The notes below the pieces were generated by a model. The model ran no database searches, was not told where the DNA came from, and saw only the letters and a program-made list of their open reading frames with translations. This document shows, piece after piece, positions 26,105 through 52,400 of a stretch of DNA of 64,000 nt. Source of the DNA: Glossina fuscipes (lineage: Eukaryota > Arthropoda > Insecta > Diptera > Glossinidae). Each line of letters opens with the position of its first letter. Position 1 is the first letter of the stretch. The position numbers were made by a program, and so were the translations under genes. The DNA is taken from NCBI RefSeq assembly GCF_014805625.2, contig NW_023998455.1:8993005-9057004 (forward strand). Reading direction: 5' to 3'.

Positions 26105-29100
26105 GTTTACTTTGTCTGAGATTTGCTTAGAGGCAAACACGGTTGTCTTATATGTTTTCCGTTTGCAGTTTGACCTGCATAAATTGTTATAGGACGAGTG
26201 TGGTGAATGATTAATGCGTACATGTATAGAAGAGTTTATATGCGCTTATAATTACGAATATATTAATATTTTTTCTTAAAAATAATAATTCAACGGGATA
26301 TTATTGTCTTCACATTGAATAGGTTCCTCTAGTTTTTTACGTTGCTTCGGTGGCTTATGCCGATCTTCTTTTTATTTTTACTTTCTTTAAGGATTTCTTC
26401 TTTCACGAATTTTCCCCGTTAGCGCAGTAGCTAATCTTACTCTTACCGACGGATAACTTTTTGTTTACATTATCTTAACATTGCATTGCTAATGAACAAG
26501 GACACACATTTAAAGAGATAGATGAACAAAACGGATGCAGGATAGCAAGCGGCACAGCGCATATACCTGAAGAGTTGAAAATCTTTTGAAAACAACATAA
26601 AAATTAATTAGTAGTTGCAATGTTTTGAAGACGATCTGAATAAAAATGATGCATTGTGATATGAAATAATCACAAGGCGGAGATCCGGATGAAACTTGCG
26701 TCATTTCAAATTTGAATCGCTTAATAGGAATACTCTTTTAACCAAAGTCGACAGATGTTCACTGTACGATTTCTTTAGCAACAATGCACACTATCTTCTT
26801 CAGTGACATTATCACCAGCTATACTTATTCAACATAAGTCGCCCGGAGATTTAAGAATCAAGTCATGTATAGAAGTGTTTATATTACGCGAAAATGCCTG
26901 AAATGGTTAAAGTTTATATTCACACACACTTTATAGCAAGTGGTTGTAAGAAATCATTTCGTTCTTTCAAAAATTATAAACAAAATTCAATTTTAGATAG
27001 TAAATGTCTAACGGTTTGCAATGGAGCATTTTGGATGGCAGGATGATGGATAGGGCATTTCTACTAAGCATTGTACTATGTGCTATTCCAAAATGAAAAA
27101 GAAATGTTAAATGCCTTTATATGCTTATGTTATGAATTTGGACACACTCTCTCATTGAAACACTCTATTCGATGAGGCTGAGGCGACACCCTGTGTATAA
27201 TTGTCGTAGATCGTGAATTTTCTGGCGATTGAAGAGGAAAAAGTGGACCTAATAAAAATGATATTTACTTTATTGAGCACACCAGGGATGCTGCTTACAT
27301 ATTTTTTAAACTACAATTATCTCGTGTGTAAAGAACATATGCCTGCGATATTAAATTGCAAGATGAATCGACAAACCTCATATGATATTCGTCAAGATCA
27401 CAAACTTTATATATAATGTATAAGCAAGTTAAGTGAAGACGTTATACGTGTAATCATTTCATATCCGCAACAAAAGATGATTTCTTTCGGTCCGAGTTTA
27501 CATCCTAGAAACGGAAAATATAAATCTCAAACGCACTTAGTATAGAAAAAAGTGCAACTTGCAGTCGATATCTGGAGGTATTGTTAGTAAAACGTTTCAC
27601 AGATCTTTTCTAAGGTCTACTAAACAGTGGAATGTAAAAGCTTTCTTGATTAGAATGTTGATTGGTTCAAATGCAATAAAAATGTTTTTGGTTATAAACA
27701 ACGGGCAAACTTGAATTGTTTAGCTTACCCTGGTCCTGGCTATATGTTTGCCCAACTAGTGCTCACGTCTAACTTCTAAATCGCGATTTCGAATTTGAAT
27801 GCCAACTATGACGTCAACGATTCAATGATTATAATAGATCAAGGAACATGTTGTAACACTGACACACTCTAGAGAAGGATGCCTATACTAAGTCATCGCA
27901 CAAGCCTAAAAATAAATCTCCTTTTGGGGTTTATAACAATCCTTCCAATTATTGTGATATTGTTGTTATCAACATTTACTTTAAAGTTAGCTTTTGGCAA
28001 ACTTTCCGCCCAACGTACACTTGTTTGTTATGTTTTACTCCTTCGAAGACTAGGACTAGGTCTGCTATACTGGAAACTGGTCCTTCCGTAAGAGTTATTC
28101 CGGGTGTGTATTTAAAGTAAATAAAACATTTTCTATCTGCTTTCTATCGCTCATTCATTTTTATACCAATAATTTCATATTATTCTGCTCATTCACTTTT
28201 ATCCCATTAAATTCGCATTCACTAGTTGAGATTTTTGTCCTTAGCTGTGTGTGTTCATTTATAAATTCTATCCTATTAACCCTCGGGATAAGTGATTGTA
28301 CAAAAGTTTTACTGTTTTTTTTTTCACACAAAAATTGCGGACAACAGACAAATGTAAAACTCAGCATATCATCATAAAAATGTAAATACGTATCTAATTT
28401 ACAATTTAATACATTTTTACTTTTCCCTGTCGCTTCATTATTTGCCTAGATTAACAGAGGATTCACATCTATATATAAAAGAAACAAAAGCTTCTAAATA
28501 TTGTTCGTGCTTAGAATGCGTTACAGTATGAGGAGAAAAAATAAGAAAAATTTTTTATTAGCAAAGTTTGCCAGTTTGTATTACATTCGTCTTTTACACA
28601 ACAGTTTTAAAAAGTTTCCCAGCATAAACCACGGGAATTTTTTTTCTCTTCTCTTTACAATTAATGGAGTAACACGGAACAAAATGTAACCTAAAGACAA
28701 ACAATGGTGGGTTTTGCGTTTACCCTGTATTTCTGAAAAAAGTATTTATATTTATACACATATACACGCGTTTACGTATAACGTAGATAAGAATAAATTT
28801 TTACTGCTGTATATAAATGCAAAAAAACATAGCACAATCATGAAAAGATTAAAAAAGTTTTAACTAATATACACTTCCAAGATCATTAAGACATAGTTAC
28901 ATTATCATTCATGCGAATTATTTGCAAAAATCTCAGACAACCCTTGTACAAGACGAAGGCTAAAAGCGAACTAACACATTTGTGAATGCAAGAAGGCTTT
29001 TAAACATTCATCGCATACTTAGGGAATACAGCTAATACAAAAAATTAGGCTAATGATGTTTCTAATGAAGAGTACGTTTTGAAATGGAGTGAAGTGAAGT

Positions 29101-29599
29101 TTTCCCCTCTTACATCACAAATCTATTACAAAGATTAAACAAAAACCACGATTTCATCACATCAAAGATTATAAAAAGGCTCTCGCAACCTCTTCCATGT
29201 CTAATGTACATTTAACAGAAATCTATAGATTGCTGGCGTTTCCGAATCTATCTCTTTTTTCGACTTGTTGCCATTCCCTGTCTGTTAAGTACCCGAATAA
29301 GATCAAAGCACAAGCCAGAATTTTTCAAAAACCGAAACCGTTGATTTAATCAAACACGTCGTTCGACATCATCTTCAACGTTCTTTAAAGAAATGCCTAA
29401 CAAATTTAAGGCTTTGTCAATTACCGATTACTTGAATGTGTCCCTATGGGGGTTTTTATGATTACCAGTAGGTCTATAAACAAAATTAACTTCTGATAAT
29501 GTCGATAAATATAAACTTAAAAAATCAAATTCAGTCGAATACATCTTGTTCGCCTTATTTAATATAAGTACTTTTGTGGCATAAGTTTTTTTTTATGTT

Positions 29600-29797
29600 C
29601 AGGTAATGTTCTTTACTCGTTCAATACAGTGACTGCCGGCAAGAAGGGACAAAAGAGGAAGAAATCGTTAGGAAGTGGTTGCAGCCTAACGAGCACCCCA
29701 CTATAGCTATGATCACACCTACTGCACTTGAGATTTTAATCCCCCAACACCGTTCTGACAGTCACGATTCTTATGTACTCGGCTGCTCAGGCAGGGA
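29600..29797 (-). repeat. tRNA-derived SINE, copy 3
   Basis: The minus-strand head from 29795 reads CCTGAGCAGCCGAGTAC, with a weakened B-box region (GGGGATTAAAATCTC), then AAGTGCAGTAG. The body has GATCATAGCTATAGTGGGG and TTAGGCTGCAACC, as in copy 2. Copy C of the interspersed repeat lies about 75 bp to its right. Confidence 0.65.
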
Positions 29798-29872
29798 CCT
29801 GTCGAGACAAGCGTACTTTCAAACAGATAAAATATTCTAAAATTGGTTCGTTGAATGGCTCTAGAAATTCCT

Positions 29873-30190
29873 TTTTATACCGTACACCACTTGTGGAACA
29901 AAAGCAAAGAACGCTTGTATAGATGTATGCAACTTCCAGAAGGACCTGAAGTAGACCTACATTTTATAATATCGATTGATTCAGTGTCAAATTCCGAGTC
30001 GGTGTAAGCTTATCCGTCTGTCTGTCCCTGTTGTTTTCTGGTCTGTAACGTGCAGTCCGCAATTTTCAAGATATTATAATGGAAGTTGGTACGCCGACAT
30101 GTTCACTGTCGGCGTAACACAGCTGTGTTAAACGAAAAGGTGTAGGGTATTTAATGGTGGACCCTGCCTTGTCATAGGCGTTTTACTTGC
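29873..30190 (+). repeat. Interspersed repeat, copy C
   Basis: Landmarks: TATACCGTACACCACTTGTG, CAGAAGGACCTGAAGTAGAC, CCGTCTGTCTGTCCCTG, ACGTGCAGTCCGCAATTTTC, AAGATATTATAATGGAAGTT, GTAGGGTATTTAATGGTGG. This is one of the more complete copies. Confidence 0.85.
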
Positions 30191-30194
30191 TTCG

Positions 30195-32410
30195 CTTTAT
30201 ACAGTTCTCTGCTAAAAATGAAAAGTAATTAAATTTCTAGTATTCGCTTTTTCTGATTTCCAAAATTTCGACGACAGGCGGATGGACGGTCATGTCTAAT
30301 TTCCTTAGAGCTTATGCACAATAATATGTCGAATATGTCTGCACATAAAAAACGAAAATTATGGTTTCATTCACCCCCGGAACAACAATTGGATGATGTC
30401 TGCCGCATTTATACGCGCGCATATTTTGTGACCACATACGTAAACAGCATATATAACACACATAATATTTGCATGAAAAACACGATTAATATTATTTTTA
30501 ATATTATTAGCACTTGTTAGCGGTTTGGTTTTGTTCTACATGTGTACTAGCTTACCATTTGATATGTTTTTTCTTTTCGACTCGCAACGACTAATGACTT
30601 CACCGACTTTTGGCAACCTCTGCATTGATATAAAGCTGCCCATAAAACTTTTCCCATAAATCAGAAGGAGTCTAAGTGCGTAAGTGTTCATCAGTAAAGT
30701 CAAGCTTCAAAAGCCTTGAAGGAGCCGATCTTCTGGAGCAACTGATCTACGCTACCTTTGCTCGAGGGAGAGAGTAAATGGAAAATAAAAGTGTTCTTGC
30801 TATGACTTCATCATTCATTCATTCATTATTGTTGTTACAAGTTCGCAGCCTGTAGTATGTGAGATTTCATACGGAGACTTATTGCGCGTTACAAACGCTT
30901 GAGATGGTTACAACACTTCCCATAGTAAATGAAATTATTTCAATTACATGAAAACTCAACCTCGACCCGACAATTCAGTGTTATGTTCGGAAATATTTAA
31001 AATGGCTTTTCAATATATGTTTAAATTGCATTTTGCGGGTTATCTGCAATTTCCGCATTAGCACATAATTGCGTTTTCAATTTAATTGAAATTTATTTTG
31101 TTTGTTCTAAATACTATTAATTATTCAAAAACTTTACAAACAAATACGAAAACAGCAACACTGATACTCCTATTATGACTGTTTCTTATGTCCACTTATT
31201 GTGTCTATCGCTGACCTGCTTTTCTGTGTTCCCAAAGTCGAGAAATTTGGTTCACAAGGGTCGATGTTCTTTACGTTGAAATTATTAGTGAATATAAATA
31301 AATATCTGGTAACTAAAGTAAAGGGAATATTTTATCGAGTTGATTTGATCACTTGTAATCGATGGCATAAGTGAATCCCGAACTTAGTGGAAGTACTCGG
31401 GATAAGAGTGTTTCAAGCAGGCGCAAATATTGACATTAAATGATGGGTGACCGAATTTCGCCTTAAAACTGATTTTTTATGAAACCATACCTCAATAAAT
31501 ATAAATATATATTTTAACAATAATTTTAATGGCCGTAATTATTCATTACTAGTTAACGTAGCTCACACAATCACAAAAAATTATAATTAATCTTTTGATT
31601 TAATTCGCACTTTCTCCAATCGACAAAGTACTCGTGTTAATTAAAGAGAATTAAATAAATCAAATATATAAAAGGATTATCCGCTATCCGACGACATCAT
31701 AGTTCCATAATTGCCTTTTTAAATAATTAATATGTATAAAGATTAAATTTTTAGGGATCCTACAACGAAAAGTTCACAATATCATGGGGATAAATATTAT
31801 TTGCAGCGCAATTGAACGAAAATCATAAGATAACTTCAACGAAAAGCCACTTTTGCACATGCACACACACACACGCACAGGCGCAGACTTGCTCTTATCT
31901 ATTATTTAGAGTTACTTGTTAAACTCTTCTTCTTAACGAATACAAATATGCAACCGTCATTCCAAAAGTAACAATTCCGATCCGCGTATACAGCCGATCC
32001 CACTAATTAATGTGTTTTCTTTTAGAAAATCTTAGACTTGTCTAGTTTGGCTAGAGCCAAGTATACATAGCAAGGCAATTACCCTGCCTATCTAATTATG
32101 TAATAAGAAATCGAATTCGAATTTGGCGCATTTTCATGGCCCGAGGCTACCAAACAATAAACGCGCTTACGACAGCCAGCAGCGTAGAGAAAATTTTGTT
32201 TTTAAGTTGATCGATGGTTTTCGTTTATCCTACGGTTTGGGTGTATCCATAATTAACCCGAAATTTAATGATTTATACAAATTTTCTTTGTGTAGTGGAT
32301 ATTCGTAATTCAGCGCAAGGCCGCTTTTCCATTAAAATGTACTAACAGTATTCGAACTACGCTAAATATAGAAAACGGAATTCATATGCAAAATTATTTT
32401 AGAGATTTCT
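30195..32410. other. Stretch without a recognised gene (downstream of GFAT)
   Basis: A+T-rich DNA with (CA)n at 31862-31880. No exon of a neighbouring gene was seen. Confidence 0.55.
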
Positions 32411-32434
32411 GATAAAGTGCATTCAATACATTCA

Positions 32435-32467
32435 TTTATTGAAAATATTATCTCCATTGAATTTATT
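32435..32467 (-). terminator. GFAT poly(A) signals
   Basis: Two AATAAA hexamers on the minus strand, at 32467-32462 and 32440-32435, lie 202 and 229 nt past the stop codon. Cleavage would be expected at roughly 32,410-32,445, giving a 3' UTR of about 225-260 nt. Which signal is used cannot be seen. Confidence 0.65.
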
Positions 32468-32668
32468 TTACAGAATTTTAGAAAATTTCATATCGATGAA
32501 TAAAACACAAAACAAAATAATATGAATATGTATATACATAAACGTCTATTAGCTTAATGGAAAATGAAAGAAAAAGAAGATATTTGAGAAAAATAATAAT
32601 TAATCGATAATTAGTTTTCCTCAAGTGTGCTACAGTCTAGATCTAAAGTACAGTCTCATCTGTAGGAA

Positions 32669-46259
<13,591 letters not shown>

Positions 46260-46266
<7 letters not shown>

Positions 46267-46425
46267 AATAATAATTATTATGATAACGTTGTGTTGATTT
46301 TGCAGTTACTTCTCTTATGTTTGCGTATATATATATATATATATATGTATAAATTAACCACTGTGCACACACGTTGAGTGATATTTCAGTTAAATACTTC
46401 GCTGTCGTTGTTTTCTCCACAATAT
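46260..46425 (-). other. Gfat1: GFAT exon 1: 5' UTR plus 7 coding nt (Met-Cys-G)
   Basis: The start codon is at 46266-46264. Exon 1 ends after ATGTGTG, followed by a near-ideal donor, gtaagtata. The next exon starts with GA, completing Gly3, so the protein begins Met-Cys-Gly-Ile-Phe-Ala as all GFATs do. This start was chosen because exon 2 has no in-frame Met-Cys start, and this was the only MCG-plus-donor site noticed upstream by eye. The 5' edge is inferred: a pyrimidine-rich tract followed by cag ends at 46426 on the minus strand and would be the acceptor of an upstream non-coding exon. The coding part is secure; the UTR limit is tentative. Confidence 0.8.
46326..46350. repeat. (TA)n microsatellite in the inferred GFAT 5' UTR
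   Basis: About 12 dinucleotide units, 60-84 nt upstream of the GFAT start codon. Confidence 0.9.
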
Positions 46426-46429
46426 CTGC

Positions 46430-49400
46430 GAACAAAAGAAAAGTTTTTTTAAATTGAAAATCAATAATATCTATAAGCACTAATGAATGAAAAATATTAT
46501 TTTATACAACTTTTTTATGCACATGTACAATAAAGAACCAACTGAGCGGTTTTCATAAAATATATGCTAGCATATGCATCTGCCTGCAATGCAGGACAAA
46601 ATTTACGCCAGTTTTAAATTTTTCTCCATAAAAGCAGGAGATCCGAGAATTGTGTTCCTGAATATGGTTCGATTTCATAATGGAAACGTGTAAATGGTTT
46701 ACGCTGAATACTTACGCGTTCTTACCTTTCATAAGACATATGAAACTACTAACATATAAAACTGAAATGAATGAAGAAAGGCGGAGAGGTAAAAGAAACG
46801 CATTTTTCCTGATAGTAGCGTCAACAGATTTTATTTTAAAATAATACGATTTTTTTACAAATTAATTGCAAAAATACAGCATTCGGACTAAAAAAACTGC
46901 TCATATACATGACACTATAAAGCACTTGCTTTTTTTACACTTTGTGTGTAGATTTTGTACCCAGCTTTGAATTGCTCTTAGTTTCCATTAGTGTATATTA
47001 ATTTCAGTTTATGAGCTCTGGAACAAATCCTGATTACGTAAACTTCCGATATTTTTGTTTGCTGCATGCATATCAATTCAAACTCGAAAGATAGGAATAT
47101 TTTCCAATTGCAAGTTGTTCAGCAAATCATCTTTATTGTGCCACTCGTGACATTCGACAAATATTACAAGAAGACTGTGCGTGCAGCGTTCAGTCGCAAT
47201 AGGAATACGACATGGTCCAGTTTTCAAAAAATAGCTTGCCGAGTGTGTGTACCTGACTATCGCCAGATAGCTAGGGCCTACTTTTATAATCTTCGAAAGA
47301 AAGGTGCATCGAAACTTAAAAATTTTCCTAAACATATTTCCCACGTAAATATGTCCTCGTACGTCCTAATTTGTGGATAGAAAGCATCTCTGGTATTCGG
47401 TTACCTCTAGACTTGTAATATAGACATTTTACGTAGCAATGAATTCATTGACTTCCCTAAACACAAATGTGGAATGTTATGAGTAAACCGTAACATCAAA
47501 CATTCTACTACGCAACATTTGAAGGCGCATATAATGAAGAACACATGTAACTGCTTTGTTGCGCGTATACACACTCGCACGCACATGTGCATGTATATAC
47601 TTAATATATGTATATATCTATACGTACATGTATGGGTACATATATATGGTTGTACATAATTAATATCTACTTAAATGAGAACAAAACATTAACGTGGCAT
47701 ACATTCGAACCAGTTCTTTGTCTCTTCTACATTCTCAATAAAGTGTTTCATTTAATCACAGAAGAAACTAAACAGTACATAACATATATTTCGAAGAAGT
47801 ATATAAAACGCTCAACACATGCTGTATATATAGGCTAAAACTAGGCAAGACAACCAAGTCATTAACGTGAATGCACAAATGGGAGCAATAAATATGTAAG
47901 AGTTGTAGCAAGAAAGGTATTAAGTGTTTGTCTTGAATCTAAGATCTACGATAAATGAAAATTACAGTCTTGTGATAGTTGTCAGCATGAGTATGATTTT
48001 AATAGCAAGTTTTTCCATCACCTCAATACATATATGTCGATAAAATTCGTGATCGTTTTTTTCACAAAAACTGTTAAGGAATTTTCAAATTTTCTTTTAA
48101 ATTGTTTTCGCCTTGGAGCATATTGTCCAAAATTTTGTTATTCTAAATTATTTAAGTCGGCATATACAAACACATGCCGCCCAAATTGCAATATTCTATT
48201 CAAATTTTTCCGATCCTGAGAGTTCCAGGAACACGTAACATATTTTGAGATCTCTCAGACAATTTTTGAAAATAAATAACGAAAGCGAGGTGTTCGCTCA
48301 AAATTATTCATTATTGATGAGGCGAATTATGTAAATGTGCTTTTCAGCTATTGGCTTTGCGGCGCGGTAAGCTCATATAGAAATAGAATTACAAAAAACG
48401 CATACCGTATATGCGACATGGCATACGGTATATATCGAGTAAATGAATCTTCATACAAATACAGCGGCTATTCGACCAAGGGGAATATGAGTGATATATT
48501 GTTGTTTACGAAGTGAGAAGAGCGTCGTTGATGTAAACTTAAGTTGTCGATAATAACACAAAGCTGTGTGTTTCCCCGTATTTCGGGACAAAACAATTTT
48601 TTTTCGAATGTCCGTCCGACCGTAAATTTACAAAAGTACAAGAAAAGACAGCTTAGTCAATTATTGCATATGTGTATGAATGCTTTGCTTATGTTTTCCT
48701 ATATCACAACAATGGCGGAAAACATTATCGTTGATTTCCCTGCAGCATGTACAAATGTATCTTTTATAATTGAACAAGTGCCAACCGCATAATTAATATT
48801 TAGCCAGCAGGAACGCATTTGCTTATTGTTCCAGTCCTAATATATGCTAAGCACACAATGATGAAAACACCAAGGAACATAAGTGCAGTTTTTGCAAGTG
48901 CTGATGATTATGAGCACAAGTGTGTGTATTTTCATCTGAACGGTTAAAATGGTATGTTCCACAACGAAACACCAATTCGAACATTGAACTCGACATTACC
49001 ATTTTTTTTCCAATTCTTCCTCCCTATCTATGTCTATTCAAATACTCCAGTTGACTCACATATGTGTATGTTTACCTCAAGTGATCAAAGCTGGGTGAAT
49101 GTAAGGATACTGTTAATGTTATAGAGGTTTCCTTTCAAGTCAGGTGTCATATTTTCACATGCTATCAATGCTCCACATTTGACGCTACGTAAGCACAGGC
49201 CATGATGGATGCAGAAAATATGAAATCAACTAATGAAACTCTCAGATGTTTCCTTGTAGTTTTAATGTAATAAATATTAGCGGCCAAAAGACTTCCACTT
49301 GGTCATAGATGGCGAGGACTTTTAGAAATACCTAACGAATAAGTTTGACAAGTTTGGACAGCACGTTTTGCTTGGCAGTGCGAAGAAGTGCAACGTTTTC

Positions 49401-52400
49401 TTGAAGTTGGCAGACGGCTTCTCGGGAGCCCGCAAAACTTTATTAACCCCCACCCCAAAACAAGTAAACATGGCGATGCTCGTAGAAGTTTCTTATGCAC
49501 AACGAATGAAGAATTGCTAAACAACTAAAATTTTCTTCACTTTAAAAGCTAGAGGGGAAGGGAAAAAGTTTCTGAAATAAAATTTTAATAAAAAATTTAA
49601 CATATGCAGCTCAAATTTCTCTTGTTTATTACATCGCAATCCAATTTAAAAATTTTAAAAGTTAGCGCATTTTTATTTACTCTCTATAAATAATATTCGG
49701 ACAGTTGTGTAATAAATGAAAGAAAAGCATACAGTTTTGAATATGCAGTTTAGGCAAATTTTCAAACCGACTCAAATGTTAAGTAGAGCTCTCGCAAGTA
49801 ATTGAATAAAGGTAAACAAACATCTCTCTGCGAGCAACATAGCGCGCGAACTTTGATAGGCAGCAATATGTGCAATCTTTTCCAAATCGTCTTATGTACA
49901 GCAGCGCGATATTGTGCAATGTGCTCGATGTTGGAACACAAGAAAATCATTAGAATAATGAAGGAAATAAGTAAGAAACTACGTTAGAGCATCGCTTATC
50001 TATTTAATTGAATAAAACGGTTAAAGTTAAGTTCAATGTCAATATTTGAAGCCATCAATTGTTAACTTGTCATCACTGCAGCGGTATGTGCTCACGTGTT
50101 CACACAAACGTTCAAATATAGCAAAGTTTGCTAAACGGAGCAAATAGTATCACTTTAAAGCGAAGGTTAACAGGAAGGGAGAAGCAATTACAGTTGAATT
50201 TCATTGAAACTATCGACCGTCGTGAATCGTCTATTGTTTACGCAGACTGTAGAGAAACTCATCTGCTTTGAGAATTATTATAACTCTACAAATTGGCAAC
50301 AAGATGAACAGCAGATTGTTCAAATTGTTTCTCCTCCTTTTGTACCGATTCCAAGTAGTTTTTACGGTTTGAAAATCCATCTGTAAACATATGTGCGATT
50401 GAATGTTTACAAGTGCTAACAACAAGTCTGCTTCATCAACTATTGTACATTGAAAATGGAAAGTAAATATTTCTGCGCTCTTGAGTTTAACACTCATCTC
50501 AATTACTTTGGCTAGCCGCACAAACAAAAAGAAAACTTGAACTGAAAACAAACCGGACAATGTCTCATTAGCATAAAAAGAGATATTTGTTTTGATTGCC
50601 GATTCTGATAAATTTTTATCGATACTAGGTCATGGCCAAATATAAATTAGCCACAGCTTACAAATTTAAAAAAAATTTAAATTCAATTAAAATTAAAATC
50701 TTCTCCTTCCTTATCTACGAGCCAGCAAAGCAACAGCAGATGATTTACTGAGTTGAGTAAATGAAAATCTATTGAAAGCAATTCCTTTTGGTACATTTTG
50801 TTTAAAAATGCGCTCAGCTAGAAGTTTGTACCCTTTCACGTAAGGTCTAAGTCCACCTGTCAACAAAACCAGTCTGATTATATTTGAATGTATTTACGTT
50901 TCTTTTATTGATCTTCTTAGTTTAGAGCGATCGGACGAATGGAACACCTCTTAAAGTTAATTAATTGTTTTTCTATTCGTCAGCACCAGGAACGATGAAC
51001 TTTTCATCAACCATGACCATTAAAGTAGAAATTTTTGTCGAAGGAATGAAACTATGACCAGTCGTTCATAAGCGATGATATTTGTATCAAAATTGATATT
51101 CACAAAACATAGGCATTGAAAGTGGATGAGTATAGTCGTGAAATTTACTCTCGCTGCTATGAGCAATGAGCATTAAAACTTTCTCATTAGCATATATAGC
51201 TTAATTTTACATATACGTGCGGGATCATGTATACTTCTTTTTTCTACACTTTCAACACACACAGTGGTTTATTTTTAACTTTCTTCAGATGCATTTTACA
51301 CTATAACTGTATGCCTTTTATTTCACATAATGTATGTTAAACACTTGCCTTTCACTTCTTGGCTGAGTACGCTTAGCCGAGACCGCTTGATGCACGTCTT
51401 AATTAACACTGAATTCGAAACGAAAAGTCTTGCAGACAAAGTGCTTGCCTTTTATAGCAAATGCTGGGGAACAATCGATCTGTCTGGCGGTAACCAACTG
51501 CAGAGTCGTTTACGATCGTGGTTTCTTTTGTGTGAGCGCTCAGTCGCGGTACTTCAGAATGCTAAACTCAATTTTATGTTTATAAAAATAACACGCACAC
51601 ATACATACATACGTCTATAAGTATTAAGCTTCAACTAACTAAATGATGTGCAAGTACTTGCAATAAATAACCGGCCAAAAAGTGATTTTACACTAACAAA
51701 CATCTTATGACTCACTCTTTGCATTATGTAAAAGCAGAGGATCTTTTTCAAGAAAAAAAAAGGTTTAATTCAATCTGAAATTGCTGGTTTAAACATCAAA
51801 ACAAAGAGAGAACAAATAAAATAAAATAAAATAACACAACGCATACGCATACGCCACACACATGCATATGTACAGAATTCAAGTTTTTCAGCAGTACCAC
51901 GAAGACCGCGATGAAAGCAACTTTAACATTTAAAGGTAAAGCTAAAGATACTAAATTCCTGGTTTGTTGTTGTTTGCTACGTTGGTCGCAATGTGTTACC
52001 GTTGGCTCTTAATTGACTCACTATTTATTATTCACTTACTAGTCTTACTGCTTCTAGTAATTTTTCCGCTAACTGCAATAAGTTTGATTTCGACATTTTT
52101 TAAAATTCAAGTCGTACTGAACAGGTTTTTCATTTGATTCAAACTTTAATTTTTGCTTGCAACCTATCCGCTCAACTCTTCACAGATCGTTTCGAATTGA
52201 TAGTTGTACATAGGTACACACACATATGTGCTCATATACGTTGTGTATATCTAAAAAGCATTTCCATACTTATGATCAATGCATTTGCTGGCGAAACAAG
52301 TTATGACATCTATCGCAAATTAAATATCGATCCAATTTGTCAACAAACATAGCGGATGAATTGTTTACTACTATGCATAAGTTTATAAAATCCATCTTAT

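Larger units (their letters stand above)
20997..29590. other. Stretch without a recognised gene
   Basis: Contains a perfect hairpin (23281-23312), (TTGC)6 at 26081-26104 and a repeat head near 24895. A 199-codon frame (24775-25374) crosses that head and an A-tract and is judged accidental. Confidence 0.55.
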
